Assembly: GCA_028289645.1 (NCBI GenBank)
Contig: JANQOK010000016.1
Location: 248,001 to 312,000, forward strand
DNA: 64,000 nucleotides
Origin: Anderseniella sp.
Lineage (GTDB): Bacteria; Pseudomonadota; Alphaproteobacteria; Rhizobiales; Aestuariivirgaceae
Direction: 5' to 3'
How positions within the stretch are numbered: the first letter of the stretch is position 1; every line of letters starts with the position of its first letter. Shown here piece by piece: positions 35,189-44,007 of the stretch. The notes under the pieces were generated by a model that searched no databases, was not told where the DNA came from, and saw nothing but the letters and a program-made list of their open reading frames with translations. A program made the position numbers and the translations under genes.

Positions 35189-36493
35189 ATGTCAGGCATG
35201 ATGAAACAACTGATTCGAATTCGCAGGCAGCATCGCCTGGCCGGTGCCGCCATTGCCTGCGCAGTGTCGATCCTGGCAGGGTCCCTGCCGGGTAACGCTC
35301 TGGAAGTGTCGGCAAGTTACCGGAAGAACGCTCAGAAGGCCTTCGACAGGTTTCTGCAGGACCTGTGGCCGGAAGCCCGGCAGCGGGGTGTTTCGCGCCA
35401 GGTTTTCGACGCCTCGGTAAGGCGCATTTCGCTGCAGTGGAAAATTCCCGATCTGGCGCCGCCGAAAATTGCCGGCGAACAACCCGCAGCATCGCGCAAA
35501 CGGCAGGCGGAGTTCGGGTCGCCCGGAAGGTATTTCAGCGAAAAGTCACTTAACCAGCTGGCGCGGATCGGACGCAGGAATATCAGCAAGTATGCTTCCG
35601 CTTTTGCCCGGATCGAAAGGAAAACCGGGGTTCCGAAGGAAGTCGTTGCGGCAATCTGGGGACGGGAAACAGCTTTCTCCGGCGCCAAAATACCACACAA
35701 TGCCATGTCGGTGCTGGCGACCCAGGCTTTTCTCGGGCGCCGGCCGGATTTCTTTCGCCCGGAACTCCTGGCCATCATGGAGATTGCCCAGCGCGGCATC
35801 GTGCCCGTATCACAACTGAAAAGCTCATGGGCGGGCGCTATGGGTCACACACAGATGTTGCCGGGGCTCTACCTTAAATATGCCACGGACGGCGACGGCG
35901 ACGGCAAATCCGACATCTGGAATTCGATACCCGACGCGCTGGCCACAACGGCGACTTTCCTGAAGGCGAGCGGCTGGAAGCCGGGCCTGAGCTGGGCATA
36001 TGAGGTTGAACAGTCAGCGGCGCTGGATTGCACGCTGGAGGGCCCCGATGAGGGCCGGCCGGCGGCTCAGTGGATCGCTGCGGGAGCCAAGCGGGTGGCC
36101 GGCCGCAAGTGGCCCGCGCGCCTCAACAATGTGCAAAGCTATGTCATCATGCCGGCCGGCCGGTTTGGCCCGGCCTTCATCGCGACCGACAATTACTATG
36201 CCATCAAGAATTACAATGAGTCCGATCTGTATGTGCTCTATGTGGGCAATCTGGCGGACCGGATTTCAGGCGGCGGCGCCTTCAAGACCCGGTGGCGCCA
36301 GGTGGATACCTTCACCCGCCCGGCAATGAAGAAGGTTCAGTCCAGGATGGTTGCGCTTGGTTACAATGTCGGTGACAGCATCGACGGACTGATTGGGTTC
36401 CGCACACGCACCGCCACCGGCATGCACCAGAAGAAGCTGGGCATGGCAGTGGATTGCTGGCCAAACAGGCCGTTTATCGCGCGGTTGAAGTGA
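35189..36493 (+). CDS. Lytic murein transglycosylase (MltB family)
   Basis: About 434 residues. A hydrophobic export signal (LAGAAIACAVSILAGSLPGNALE) is followed by the SLT/MltB catalytic domain: GVPKEVVAAIWGRETAFSG carries the catalytic Glu, then SSWAGAMGHTQMLPGLYLKYATDGDGDGKSDIWNS. A C-terminal peptidoglycan-binding module lies at VQSRMVALGYNVGDSIDGLIGFRTRTA. It cleaves peptidoglycan to 1,6-anhydro-muropeptides in the periplasm. Met codons at 35189, 35198 and 35201 are all possible starts. The 3' end overlaps the convergent next gene by 20 bases. Confidence 0.9.
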   Translation: MSGMMKQLIRIRRQHRLAGAAIACAVSILAGSLPGNALEVSASYRKNAQKAFDRFLQDLWPEARQRGVSRQVFDASVRRISLQWKIPDLAPPKIAGEQPAASRKRQAEFGSPGRYFSEKSLNQLARIGRRNISKYASAFARIERKTGVPKEVVAAIWGRETAFSGAKIPHNAMSVLATQAFLGRRPDFFRPELLAIMEIAQRGIVPVSQLKSSWAGAMGHTQMLPGLYLKYATDGDGDGKSDIWNSIPDALATTATFLKASGWKPGLSWAYEVEQSAALDCTLEGPDEGRPAAQWIAAGAKRVAGRKWPARLNNVQSYVIMPAGRFGPAFIATDNYYAIKNYNESDLYVLYVGNLADRISGGGAFKTRWRQVDTFTRPAMKKVQSRMVALGYNVGDSIDGLIGFRTRTATGMHQKKLGMAVDCWPNRPFIARLK

Positions 36494-37592
36494 TTTTCTG
36501 CTTCTGCACCGAAGCACCCGCGGACCGGATTGCAGCTACACGTTTTTCGATCGCAGGCCGGTAATTGTTGGAAATCGCCGCCCGCATGCGCTCAGCCTGG
36601 GCTGAAGGGCTGTGCGGGTAAACCGCAAACAGGCGCTTGAAAAAGGCGCGTGTGTTGCCGCTGCATTCCAGCAGGACATTGTCAACAATCACGTCAACCG
36701 GCTGGTTGGACTGCGGCGCCGTCCGATCGGTCGCGTCGCGATAACAGGAGAACATCTCCTCCTTGGCAAGTTCCAGTTCGGCTTCCACGCTGATCGGCTG
36801 CGGCGGCGCGGGAACAGGCCCCAGAGAGGCGGTTGTCTGCTGAGCTGCCTGGGCAACAGGCTCTGCCGCTGCCGGCGCCGGCGGGTTGGCCGCTGCTGCT
36901 GCCAGCTTCTGTTCATCGCGCACCTTCAGCACGGCCTCGCGCACCGCCGGCACAAAGGTCGAACCGGTCAGCTCCTTGGCCATCCTGCGGGACTTCTTGC
37001 CGCCGAACCTGGCTGCCAGGACTTTCGACATGCTGGAAAATGACCTTTTGCAATCGGTCTTGATGGCGCGTGACACGACCGAGCGCAGGTTCAGCTTGGG
37101 AATTTTCTGGGCGCGGGTGCGAGCATAAGCCGAGATGCAGTCGCGGAATGCAAACACCTTCGGGTTGCCGGTGTCACGCCACCACTTGGCTTCGCTCACA
37201 CGTACTGTCTTTTTCTTCCTGCGCTTGCGGGTCGAAGTCCGCTTCTTGCGCTTGGCAGGTTTTACCGCCGGCTGCGCGGCCTGCAGTTGCCGCGGCCCGG
37301 ACCGGACCGCCGGTTGCTGCGCCTGTTGCTGCGGTTGTGCCGGTTGTACGCCGCCTTCAACGGTCGGCTGCACGATATTGATTGTTCGTCCGCCAACCGA
37401 CCTGACAGTCTGCCTGGCCGGAATTTCGTTGGCACCAGTGGGCTTGGTACCGGTAAACGCCTGTATTCCGCGAGGTTTGACGGTGTTGACACGGTCTTCA
37501 CTGGACCGTTCAATGCTTTCTGCCCATGCGCCTGATGAGCCTGCGAGGCAGGCGATGGAAACAATGGCGATGGCTGAAGATTTGTAACTCAT
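36474..37592 (-). CDS. Secreted basic, proline/alanine-rich protein of unknown function
   Basis: A 372-residue protein with a signal peptide (SSAIAIVSIACLAGSSGAWA). Residues 75-105 are Gln/Pro/Ala-rich, then a lysine/arginine cluster (KRKKRTSTRKRRKKK) leads to an ordered region with conserved-looking cysteines (FRDCISAYA, IKTDCKRSF). After a second Ala/Pro linker comes a C-terminal domain with FSCYRD and LLECSG. Four cysteines could form two disulfides. I do not recognise a family. The ribosome site GGGAG sits in a palindrome 7 bases before the ATG. Confidence 0.65.
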   Translation of the reverse strand: MSYKSSAIAIVSIACLAGSSGAWAESIERSSEDRVNTVKPRGIQAFTGTKPTGANEIPARQTVRSVGGRTINIVQPTVEGGVQPAQPQQQAQQPAVRSGPRQLQAAQPAVKPAKRKKRTSTRKRRKKKTVRVSEAKWWRDTGNPKVFAFRDCISAYARTRAQKIPKLNLRSVVSRAIKTDCKRSFSSMSKVLAARFGGKKSRRMAKELTGSTFVPAVREAVLKVRDEQKLAAAAANPPAPAAAEPVAQAAQQTTASLGPVPAPPQPISVEAELELAKEEMFSCYRDATDRTAPQSNQPVDVIVDNVLLECSGNTRAFFKRLFAVYPHSPSAQAERMRAAISNNYRPAIEKRVAAIRSAGASVQKQKITSTAR

Positions 37593-37608
37593 AAAAGGGC
37601 TCCCTTTT
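37593..37608 (-). promoter_or_regulatory. Palindrome enclosing the ribosome binding site
   Basis: AAAAGGG-CT-CCCTTTT directly abuts the start codon at 37592. On the minus strand the transcript reads AAAAGGGAGCCCUUUU then AUG, so the Shine-Dalgarno GGGAG can pair with the bases just before the start. This could damp translation or respond to temperature or a ligand; it is structural inference only. Confidence 0.45.
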
Positions 37609-37909
37609 GGCTCCCCGACATTTGTCCAGCATGACCAACAAACAGGCAACAAAATGACGCCAATTTGGCCAGCTCAATCAATTCATTAGGTTGTTGAACA
37701 CAGCATGGGAGACGGCCTTGCAAACACCGTGCCGAAAAGTTTAACGCACTGCACAATGACCACCCTCGACACGGGCCGAAAACAGAACGCCACGCGACAC
37801 CGGATCAATTCGCAAAAACCCGTCAAACATGTTTTATTTCAGGCGCTTAGTTCCATTTTTCCGGATTGTTCAAGTCCGGTTCTAATGGCCATTGGCCGAC
37901 TGATCCCGC
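37593..37909. other. Intergenic region upstream of the basic secreted protein gene
   Basis: A 317-base gap between two leftward genes. Apart from the palindrome at its left end nothing stands out: no repeat, RNA gene or convincing small frame. It should hold the promoter of the secreted-protein gene and the end of the ETF-QO transcript. Confidence 0.5.
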
Positions 37910-39583
37910 CTACATGTTCGGATAGTTCGGCCCCTCACCACCCTGCGGCACCGTCCAGTTGATGTTTTGCGCCGGGTCCTTGATGTCGCAGGTCTTGCAG
38001 TGCACACAGTTCTGGAAATTGATCTGGAACTTGTCGTCGCCGGCTTCATCCTTGACAATTTCGTAGACACCTGCCGGGCAATAACGCTGTGCCGGTTCGG
38101 CATATTCAGGCAGGTTGCGGCTCACCGGAACTGACGCATCCTTCAGATGCAGGTGTGCAGGCTGGTTTTCATCGTGATTGGTTGCCGAATAGGCGACATT
38201 GGTCAGCCTGTCGAACGACAGAACGCCATCTGGCCGGGGATACTCGATGACCGGATAGTCCGCCGCCTTGCCGGTGGAGTCGGCATCGTTCTTTTCATGC
38301 TTCATGGTGCCGAACAGGGAGAAGCCGAAGAGCTGGTTGGTCCACATGTCGAGTCCACCGAGGGCAAGTCCGCCCAAAAGCCCCAGTTTCGACCACAGCG
38401 GCTTGACATTGCGGACCTTCTTCAGGTCCTGAGCAATGGCGGAAGCGTCCCAGGCTGCCTGGTATTCGGTCAGTTCGTCGCCCTGGCGGCCCGCGGCGAT
38501 GGCAGCGGCAGCCGCATCGGCAGCCAGCATACCGGACTGCATGGCGTTGTGAGAGCCTTTGATGCGGGGCACGTTGACCATGCCGGCGGAACATCCAATG
38601 AGACAACCGCCGGGGAATACCAGTTTCGGCACCGACTGGTAACCGCCTTCGGTGATGGCGCGTGCGCCATATGCGACCCGGCGGCCGCCTTCCAGCACCT
38701 CGGCAATCAGCGGGTGATGCTTGAAGCGCTGAAACTCCATATAGGGGAACAGGTGCGGGTTCTTGTAGTTCAGGTGAACCACAAAGCCCATCGACACCAG
38801 ATTGTCTTCCAGGTGGTACATGAAGGACCCACCGCCGGTCTTGGTGTCCAGCGGCCAGCCCATGGTGTGGGTCACCTGGCCGGGTTTGTGGTTCTCGGGC
38901 TTGATCTCCCACAATTCCTTCATGCCGATACCGAATTTCTGCGGGCCTTTGCCTTCGGACAGGTTGAACTTGTCGATCAGCACCTTGGCCAGCGATCCGC
39001 GCACGCCTTCGGCAATCATGACGTACTTGCCATGCAGTTCCATGCCGGGTTCGTAGTCCGGACCGGGTCTGCCGTCCTTGCCGAGGCCGAAGACGCCGGC
39101 AACGACGCCCTTAACCGAACCGTCTTCACGATAAACCAGGTCGGAACAGGCAAAGCCAGGGTAGATCTCGACACCCAGTGCTTCGGCCTGTTCGGCAAGC
39201 CAGCGGCACACATTGCCCAGCGACACGGCGTAATTGCCATGGTTGTTCATCAGCGGCGGCATCATGAAATTGGGCAGGCGCAAAGCTCCCGAATGACCCA
39301 GCATGTAGAAGCGGTCTTCCCGGACTTCGGTCTTGAGCGGAGCGCCCTTGTCCTTCCAGTCTGGAATCAGCTCATTGAGGGCAACCGGATCGATCACCGC
39401 GCCGGACAGAATATGGGCGCCCACTTCCGAGCCCTTCTCCAGCACACAGACCGAAATCTCGGTTCCGGATTTTTCCGCCAACTGCTTGAGGCGAATTGCG
39501 GCGGACAGACCGGCTGGACCGGCGCCGACAATCACCACGTCAAACTCCATGGACTCGCGTTCCACTTCTGCTGCCTCGTTCAT
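37910..39583 (-). CDS. Electron transfer flavoprotein-ubiquinone oxidoreductase
   Basis: A 557-residue inner-membrane-associated enzyme carrying electrons from ETF to ubiquinone. The FAD motif VVIVGAGPAGLSAAIRLKQ is at residues 16-34 and GAHILSGAVIDP follows. The C-terminal domain supplies the 4Fe-4S ligands: Cys in RYCPAGVYE and the CVHCKTC group. The ATG at 39583 (MNEAAEVERES) is chosen because it gives the usual length; an upstream in-frame extension overlaps the divergent gene. It fits the window's acyl- and hydroxyacid dehydrogenase-type genes. Confidence 0.96.
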   Translation of the reverse strand: MNEAAEVERESMEFDVVIVGAGPAGLSAAIRLKQLAEKSGTEISVCVLEKGSEVGAHILSGAVIDPVALNELIPDWKDKGAPLKTEVREDRFYMLGHSGALRLPNFMMPPLMNNHGNYAVSLGNVCRWLAEQAEALGVEIYPGFACSDLVYREDGSVKGVVAGVFGLGKDGRPGPDYEPGMELHGKYVMIAEGVRGSLAKVLIDKFNLSEGKGPQKFGIGMKELWEIKPENHKPGQVTHTMGWPLDTKTGGGSFMYHLEDNLVSMGFVVHLNYKNPHLFPYMEFQRFKHHPLIAEVLEGGRRVAYGARAITEGGYQSVPKLVFPGGCLIGCSAGMVNVPRIKGSHNAMQSGMLAADAAAAAIAAGRQGDELTEYQAAWDASAIAQDLKKVRNVKPLWSKLGLLGGLALGGLDMWTNQLFGFSLFGTMKHEKNDADSTGKAADYPVIEYPRPDGVLSFDRLTNVAYSATNHDENQPAHLHLKDASVPVSRNLPEYAEPAQRYCPAGVYEIVKDEAGDDKFQINFQNCVHCKTCDIKDPAQNINWTVPQGGEGPNYPNM

Positions 39584-39683
39584 GTGCCTGATAACTCCCG
39601 AATTCAAAGGCCACTTGCCTGTTTCCGGTGTTATAGTGAACTTGTTGAAAGACGCAATCTGTTCCTGAAAGGACATTTGCAAC

Positions 39684-40580
39684 GTGGTTGAGGACGCTGG
39701 AAGCACACAAACACCATCTGCGCGGGCCCAAGCAGCGGCCGCGCTGAAATGGTACGCTCATATGGGCGCGGATGAAGCGATCGGAGATGTTTGCATGGAC
39801 GGGTTTGTGCACTCTGCAGAGCTGGCGGCGCGCAGAACCTCTGCCGCTGCCCGCGACACAAATGTTCAGGACGGCAGGCCGCGCGCATCCCTCAACCGGC
39901 CATCCGCGCCGGCAAGCCAGCCGCCCCGTCCGGTTCCGCGCCAGCCAGCCGCCGCGCCGTCCATGGCGAACGACGAAGTCGAGCAATTGGCCGCGTCATG
40001 CAACAGCCTCGATGAACTGGCCCGCACGCTGGATGCCTTTGATGCATGCCCGCTGAAACGCACTGCCACACAGTTGTGTTTCGCGGACGGCCTGCCGGAC
40101 GCGCATGTGATGATCATCGGCGAGGCACCGGGACGCGACGAGGACGAGCAGGGCCGCCCGTTCGTCGGCAGGTCGGGTCAATTGCTGGACAAGATGCTGG
40201 CCTGCATAGATCTCGACCGGTCAAGCGATGATCCGGCACGGTCAGCGTTCATCAGCAACATCGTGTTCTGGCGGCCGCCAGGAAACCGCAAGCCATCGAC
40301 GTCGGAAGTGGTCATGTGCCTGCCGTTCGTCAGACGCGCAATTGAGCTGGCGAAACCACGTATTGTCATTGCCGCAGGCGCGACGCCCGCCCAGGCGCTG
40401 CTCGACACGCCCACCGGCATCACCCGGATGCGCGGCAGTTGGAAGAAAATCACCGTCGGCAATGGCGAAATCGACGTAATGCCGACGCTGCATCCATCCT
40501 ACCTGCTGCGGTCGCCGGAAGCCAAAAGGTTTGCCTGGCGCGATCTTCTGGCTGTTAAGGCAAAACTCCTGGCCATGTAG
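39684..40580 (+). CDS. Uracil-DNA glycosylase, family 4-like, missing two Fe-S cysteines
   Basis: A 298-residue protein with a 95-residue disordered N-terminus and a UDG domain. Motif [21 protein letters not shown] starts at 146, the RPPGNRKPS loop at 197, and motif [13 protein letters not shown] is near the end. Family 4 enzymes hold a 4Fe-4S cluster with four cysteines; here two positions are Phe119 and Trp196, leaving only Cys122 and Cys212. Cluster-less relatives are known in alphaproteobacteria, as I recall. The start is GTG 39684. Function in uracil removal is likely but the cluster is probably absent. Confidence 0.88.
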   Translation: MVEDAGSTQTPSARAQAAAALKWYAHMGADEAIGDVCMDGFVHSAELAARRTSAAARDTNVQDGRPRASLNRPSAPASQPPRPVPRQPAAAPSMANDEVEQLAASCNSLDELARTLDAFDACPLKRTATQLCFADGLPDAHVMIIGEAPGRDEDEQGRPFVGRSGQLLDKMLACIDLDRSSDDPARSAFISNIVFWRPPGNRKPSTSEVVMCLPFVRRAIELAKPRIVIAAGATPAQALLDTPTGITRMRGSWKKITVGNGEIDVMPTLHPSYLLRSPEAKRFAWRDLLAVKAKLLAM

Positions 40581-40646
40581 ACTTTATTTCCATGGCAGAT
40601 ACAACAATGTGTGGACTACTCGTCTTTACGAATTCGGTGAACCCCC

Positions 40647-41195
40647 ATGTCCAAAATTGACCAGACCAGACCCTTCATCCCGGTGCGCATTGCGGTGCTG
40701 ACAATATCCGATACCCGCACCCTGGAAGACGACAAATCCGGCAACACGCTCACCGAGTTGCTGGTGGCCGCCGGCCATGACCTGTCCGCACGGGCAATCT
40801 GCAAGGATGACATCCGCGCCATACGCTCCACATTGCGGAAATGGTTCAAGCGCAGCGACACCGATGCCATCATCACCACCGGCGGCACCGGGCTGACGGG
40901 CCGCGACGTCACCATCGAGGCAGTACGCCCGCTGCTCGACAAGGAAGCAGACGGTTTCGCCACCGTGTTTCACATGATGTCGTTCGGCAAGATCGGCACG
41001 TCGACCGTGCAGTCGCGCACCATGGCCGGCGTTGCATCGGGCAAGTACGTGTTCTGCCTGCCCGGATCACCGGGCGCCTGCAGAGACGGTTGGAACGAAA
41101 TCCTGTCGAAACAGCTCGATTACCGGCACGTGCCGTGCAATTTCGTCGAGATCATGCCGCGGCTGGACGAGCACCTGCAGCGCACCAAGGGGTAA
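40647..41195 (+). CDS. moaB: Molybdenum cofactor biosynthesis protein B
   Basis: A 182-residue MoaB/MogA-fold protein acting in molybdopterin adenylation or a related step. The MPT-binding signature is TDAIITTGGTGLTGRDVTIEAVRPLLD (about residues 71-97), with FHMMSFGKIGTSTVQSRTMAGV and FCLPGSPGACRDGW after. No other moa genes are in the window. It follows the UDG gene by 66 bases in the same direction and precedes a repeat-filled gap. Confidence 0.92.
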   Translation: MSKIDQTRPFIPVRIAVLTISDTRTLEDDKSGNTLTELLVAAGHDLSARAICKDDIRAIRSTLRKWFKRSDTDAIITTGGTGLTGRDVTIEAVRPLLDKEADGFATVFHMMSFGKIGTSTVQSRTMAGVASGKYVFCLPGSPGACRDGWNEILSKQLDYRHVPCNFVEIMPRLDEHLQRTKG

Positions 41196-41228
41196 ACGAA
41201 GGAACATCTTTGCCCGGCTTTTTTGCTC

Positions 41229-41327
41229 CGCTCACGCAAGCAGGCTCCGCCTGCGCTCCGCGGGGGCGCACTTCGTGTGGCGGCCGGTCGGCCTTGCCTC
41301 GGCACGTTCCGTGCCTCGGAGGTGCTC
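41229..41327 (+). repeat. Third copy of the GC-rich dispersed repeat unit
   Basis: Starts with the same CGCTCACGCAAGCAGG end as the unit at 23071-23165 (read on the minus strand) and runs parallel to it for about 100 bases: GCAGGC-TCC-GCCTGC stem, CGCTCCGC, GCGCACTTCGTG, a self-complementary GGCCGGTCGGCC where the other copy has GCGCGGTCGCGC, then CTTGCCTCGGCAC and CTCGGAGG. Differences tend to preserve the stems. Confidence 0.75.
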
Positions 41328-41364
41328 ATCATATCTGTTACGCGTTGCCAGGTACACTCTCCCC

Positions 41365-41439
41365 TTGTCATCCTCGGGCTTGTCCGGAGGATCCATGCAA
41401 CGTTGCCGTGGACCCTCCGGACAAGCCCGAGGGTGACAA
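41365..41439. repeat. Alphaproteobacterial-type palindromic repeat
   Basis: A 75-bp near-perfect palindrome. The left arm begins TTGTCATCCTCGGGCTTG and continues TCCGGAGGATCC; the right arm is its complement with four or five changes. Elements with TCATCCTCGGGCTTG-x-CCGAGGATC are scattered in many alphaproteobacterial genomes between genes. Only one copy is seen in this window. Confidence 0.8.
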
Positions 41440-41648
41440 TGTTGAGGCATGATCAGATTCAACCATCATTCAAGGTCGGAGAACGGCCCGCCGCAGGCGG
41501 ACAAGCTGTTCGACCACCAATAAGCGGACTAATGTGAAAACAGTTCAAGCGAATGTGATCTATTGCACCACATCGTCGTTATACGTTCTATGTACGCTGC
41601 ATTAACAGTGCGTACACAGAAATCCTCAACAAAACAGGGGTAATTCCA

Positions 41649-42638
41649 ATGACCAGTTCCAGCATTTCCCGCCGCAACGTTCTTGCCGGCGCCGCCGTGG
41701 CCACTGCTGCTGCGCCGTTTGCAGGCTCACTCGCAATCTCACCGGCTGCCGCAAAGGCGCCGATGGCCAAGGTGGACCATCCCACCCATCGCCGCTTCAA
41801 GCTCGGCGAGTTTGACCTCACCACCATCAATGACGGCGCCATCACGTTGGAAAACCCGCAAGGCATTTTCGGCACCAACGCTTCGAAAGAAGACTTCGAA
41901 GCCCAGGCCAAGGCCAACTTCCTGCCCACCGACAAGCTGCAGATCAGCTTCACGCCGGTGATCGTCAATACCGGCAATGAACTGGTGCTGTTCGACACCG
42001 GCAACGGCGAGGCGCGCATGCCGGCCGCAGGCCAGATGATCCACTCCACCCTTAAGGCCGCCGGCTACAGCGCCGACCAGGTCGACAAGGTTGTCATCAC
42101 CCACTACCACCCGGATCATATCGGCGGGCTGATGATGGGCGGCAAGCCGACGTTTGCCAACGCAACCTATGTGGCAGCCGCGGGCGAACATGATTTCTGG
42201 TCCGCGCCCGAGCGCATGTCCGGTGGCACCGAACGGGTCGCCAAGCTGACCGCCAGCAATGTTGCCCCGCTGGCTGAGAAATTCACTTTCGTGAAGGATG
42301 GAGACGATGTTGCGTCCGGCATCCGCGCCATGTCGACAAACGGACACACGCCCGGCCACACCGCCTACTCGATCGAAAGCGGCGGCAAGCGCATCATCGT
42401 GGCCGGTGACTTTGCCAACCAGCCGGCGCTGTCGATTGCAAAGCCTGACTGGCATGTGAAGTTTGACATGGACAAGGATGCAGCCGTTGCCACGCGCAAG
42501 AAGGTGCTCGACATGCTGGCCACCGACCGGGTGCCGTTCACCAGCTATCACATGCCGTTCCCGGCAGTTGGTTACATCGACAAGACCGCTGACGGCGGTT
42601 ACCACTACGTGCCGGTCAGCTACCAGCTCGACGTCTGA
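41649..42638 (+). CDS. Tat-exported MBL-fold metallo-hydrolase
   Basis: A 329-residue metallo-beta-lactamase-fold enzyme. The N-terminus is a Tat signal: SRRNVLAGAAVATAAAPFAGSLA with twin Arg at 8-9, cleaved probably after AAAKA. The zinc motif HYHPDHIGG is at about residues 153-161, with NGHTPGHTAYSI and VAGDFANQPAL supplying later ligands. A periplasmic hydrolase, perhaps of a lactone or ester; no substrate assignable. No operon partner follows in the same direction. Confidence 0.9.
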   Translation: MTSSSISRRNVLAGAAVATAAAPFAGSLAISPAAAKAPMAKVDHPTHRRFKLGEFDLTTINDGAITLENPQGIFGTNASKEDFEAQAKANFLPTDKLQISFTPVIVNTGNELVLFDTGNGEARMPAAGQMIHSTLKAAGYSADQVDKVVITHYHPDHIGGLMMGGKPTFANATYVAAAGEHDFWSAPERMSGGTERVAKLTASNVAPLAEKFTFVKDGDDVASGIRAMSTNGHTPGHTAYSIESGGKRIIVAGDFANQPALSIAKPDWHVKFDMDKDAAVATRKKVLDMLATDRVPFTSYHMPFPAVGYIDKTADGGYHYVPVSYQLDV

Positions 42639-42648
42639 GGCCGGCAGG

Positions 42649-43245
42649 CTATTTGCCGCGCAGCCAGTTGCGATAGCTTGCAGCGTCATCGACGTCTGCA
42701 AGCTGCCGCAGCAGCTTTACGGGCACATTGTCGAGATTCGACATCGTGTCCGCCAGGGCATGTTCGCTTGACCAGCGGACGTTGCCGAACATCTGCAGCA
42801 CCGTGCGCCGGCGCGACTGGCCCACCAGCCAGTAGCCGCCATCCGGAGCAGGCCCGAACACGGCGTCGTGGCTGCCGAGCTGATGGAAAGCAGCGGCTAT
42901 ATCGGCACGCTCGATGTTTGGAATATCGCTGCCGATGATGACCACCGGGCCGACAGGCAGTTTATTGAACATGCGCTGCATGCGGTCACCGAGATTGCCG
43001 GTTCCCTGGTCAACAAGGTTGACGTTTTCCGGCCACACACCGGCATGAAGTTCATGTACCCCCGCCACCGCCACCCAGGCCTGCCAGCGCGGGTCGCGCG
43101 ACAACCGGTTGAGCGTCTGTGCCAGCATGACCCGATAGGCACGGGTTGCCTCCATGGCCCCGACACCGGCACCGAGGCGGGTCTTGACCCGGCCGATGCG
43201 AGGCTGCTTGGCCATAACCAGCAGATGTCGCCGACAAGGACTCAT
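42649..43245 (-). CDS. TIGR04282-type glycosyltransferase (arsenosugar biosynthesis family)
   Basis: A 198-residue DUF2064 protein with a nucleotide-diphospho-sugar transferase fold. It begins HLLVMAKQPRIGRVKTRLGAGVG, where R-x-G-x-V-K-T-R-L is the nucleotide loop, then PVVIIGSDIPNIERADIAAAF with the metal-type aspartate and FGPAPDGGYWLVG. The start ATG overlaps the upstream stop by 4 bases (ATGA). TIGR04282 and TIGR04283 occur together in proposed arsenosugar loci, but the arsenosugar radical SAM and ArsM genes are not seen here. Confidence 0.85.
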   Translation of the reverse strand: MSPCRRHLLVMAKQPRIGRVKTRLGAGVGAMEATRAYRVMLAQTLNRLSRDPRWQAWVAVAGVHELHAGVWPENVNLVDQGTGNLGDRMQRMFNKLPVGPVVIIGSDIPNIERADIAAAFHQLGSHDAVFGPAPDGGYWLVGQSRRRTVLQMFGNVRWSSEHALADTMSNLDNVPVKLLRQLADVDDAASYRNWLRGK

Positions 43246-43907
43246 TTGTAGAACCGCCTGATCCGTTCCGGCGACACACCCACCGACCACATGGCAAGGC
43301 AGGTCAGGTTGCGGATGATGCGCGCGAAATAACCGTCACGGACATAACGCTCGGCGCTGGTGACAGCCGGCACATCAAGATAAACCAGCCGCGACCTGCC
43401 GATGCGCCTTACCAGGTCGACATCCTCCATCAGCGGCAGCGGCCGAAAGCCGCCTGCCTCGTCGTACAGGCTGCGCGGCACCAGCAGTCCCTGGTCGCCA
43501 TAGGGCATGGCAAACAGCCAGCATCGCAGCACAACAAGCTTTTCAAGCATTCGGGCCTTGCTGCCGGGATCGTCCAGTTCGAAGCGAAACACCGCTGCCT
43601 TAGAGCTGTGCGCCATGTGGGTTGCAACCGACCGGGCCCAGCCCTTGCCCAGCACGGTGTCTGCATGCAGGAACAGCAGCCAGTCGCCTGTCGCGGCGTC
43701 TGCCCCGGCCGCCATCTGAACGCCGCGTCCGGACGGACCGCGCAACACAATGGCATCAAAACCGCTGACTTCAGGTGACGTTACCGAGCCGCCATCCGCG
43801 ACGATGATCTCGCCGATACCGGCTTCCACCCTGCCCTCGGCAAGGCAGGCCAGGGTTCTCGGCAAACTGGCATTGGCGTTGCGGGTTGGAATGACGACCG
43901 ACAGCAT
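43242..43907 (-). CDS. TIGR04283-type family 2 glycosyltransferase
   Basis: A 221-residue GT-A glycosyltransferase. The N-terminus SVVIPTRNANASLPRTLACL and EIIVADGGSVTSPE form the UDP-sugar site; the metal motif is LFLHADTVLGKGW, and PLMEDVDLVRRIG carries the ED catalytic pair. A weak hydrophobic segment (NLTCLAMWSVGV) near the end may touch the membrane. It is translationally coupled to the TIGR04282 gene. A role in arsenosugar formation is assigned only by family name; lipid or polysaccharide glycosylation is possible. Confidence 0.86.
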   Translation of the reverse strand: MLSVVIPTRNANASLPRTLACLAEGRVEAGIGEIIVADGGSVTSPEVSGFDAIVLRGPSGRGVQMAAGADAATGDWLLFLHADTVLGKGWARSVATHMAHSSKAAVFRFELDDPGSKARMLEKLVVLRCWLFAMPYGDQGLLVPRSLYDEAGGFRPLPLMEDVDLVRRIGRSRLVYLDVPAVTSAERYVRDGYFARIIRNLTCLAMWSVGVSPERIRRFYK

Positions 43908-44007
43908 GATGGGCGGACAATAGCTCCTGTCTGTCTGAGTTGGAACATGGTACCAAATGTTTTTTGTTCTTGTTATGTTCCATTTTCTGTTGTAGCGTTA
44001 GCGCATC

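Larger units (their letters stand above)
41196..41648. other. Repeat-rich intergenic region moaB-MBL hydrolase
   Basis: A 453-base gap without a supportable gene. It contains a single copy of the dispersed GC-rich repeat (41229-41327), a long near-perfect palindrome (41365-41439), and about 200 bases leading to the MBL-fold gene that must include its promoter. Confidence 0.7.

Noticed and set aside
38147-39691. A 514-codon open frame antisense to the ETF-QO gene
   Set aside because: His/Gln-rich composition typical of antisense reading of a GC-rich gene; the opposite strand encodes an unambiguous ETF-QO.
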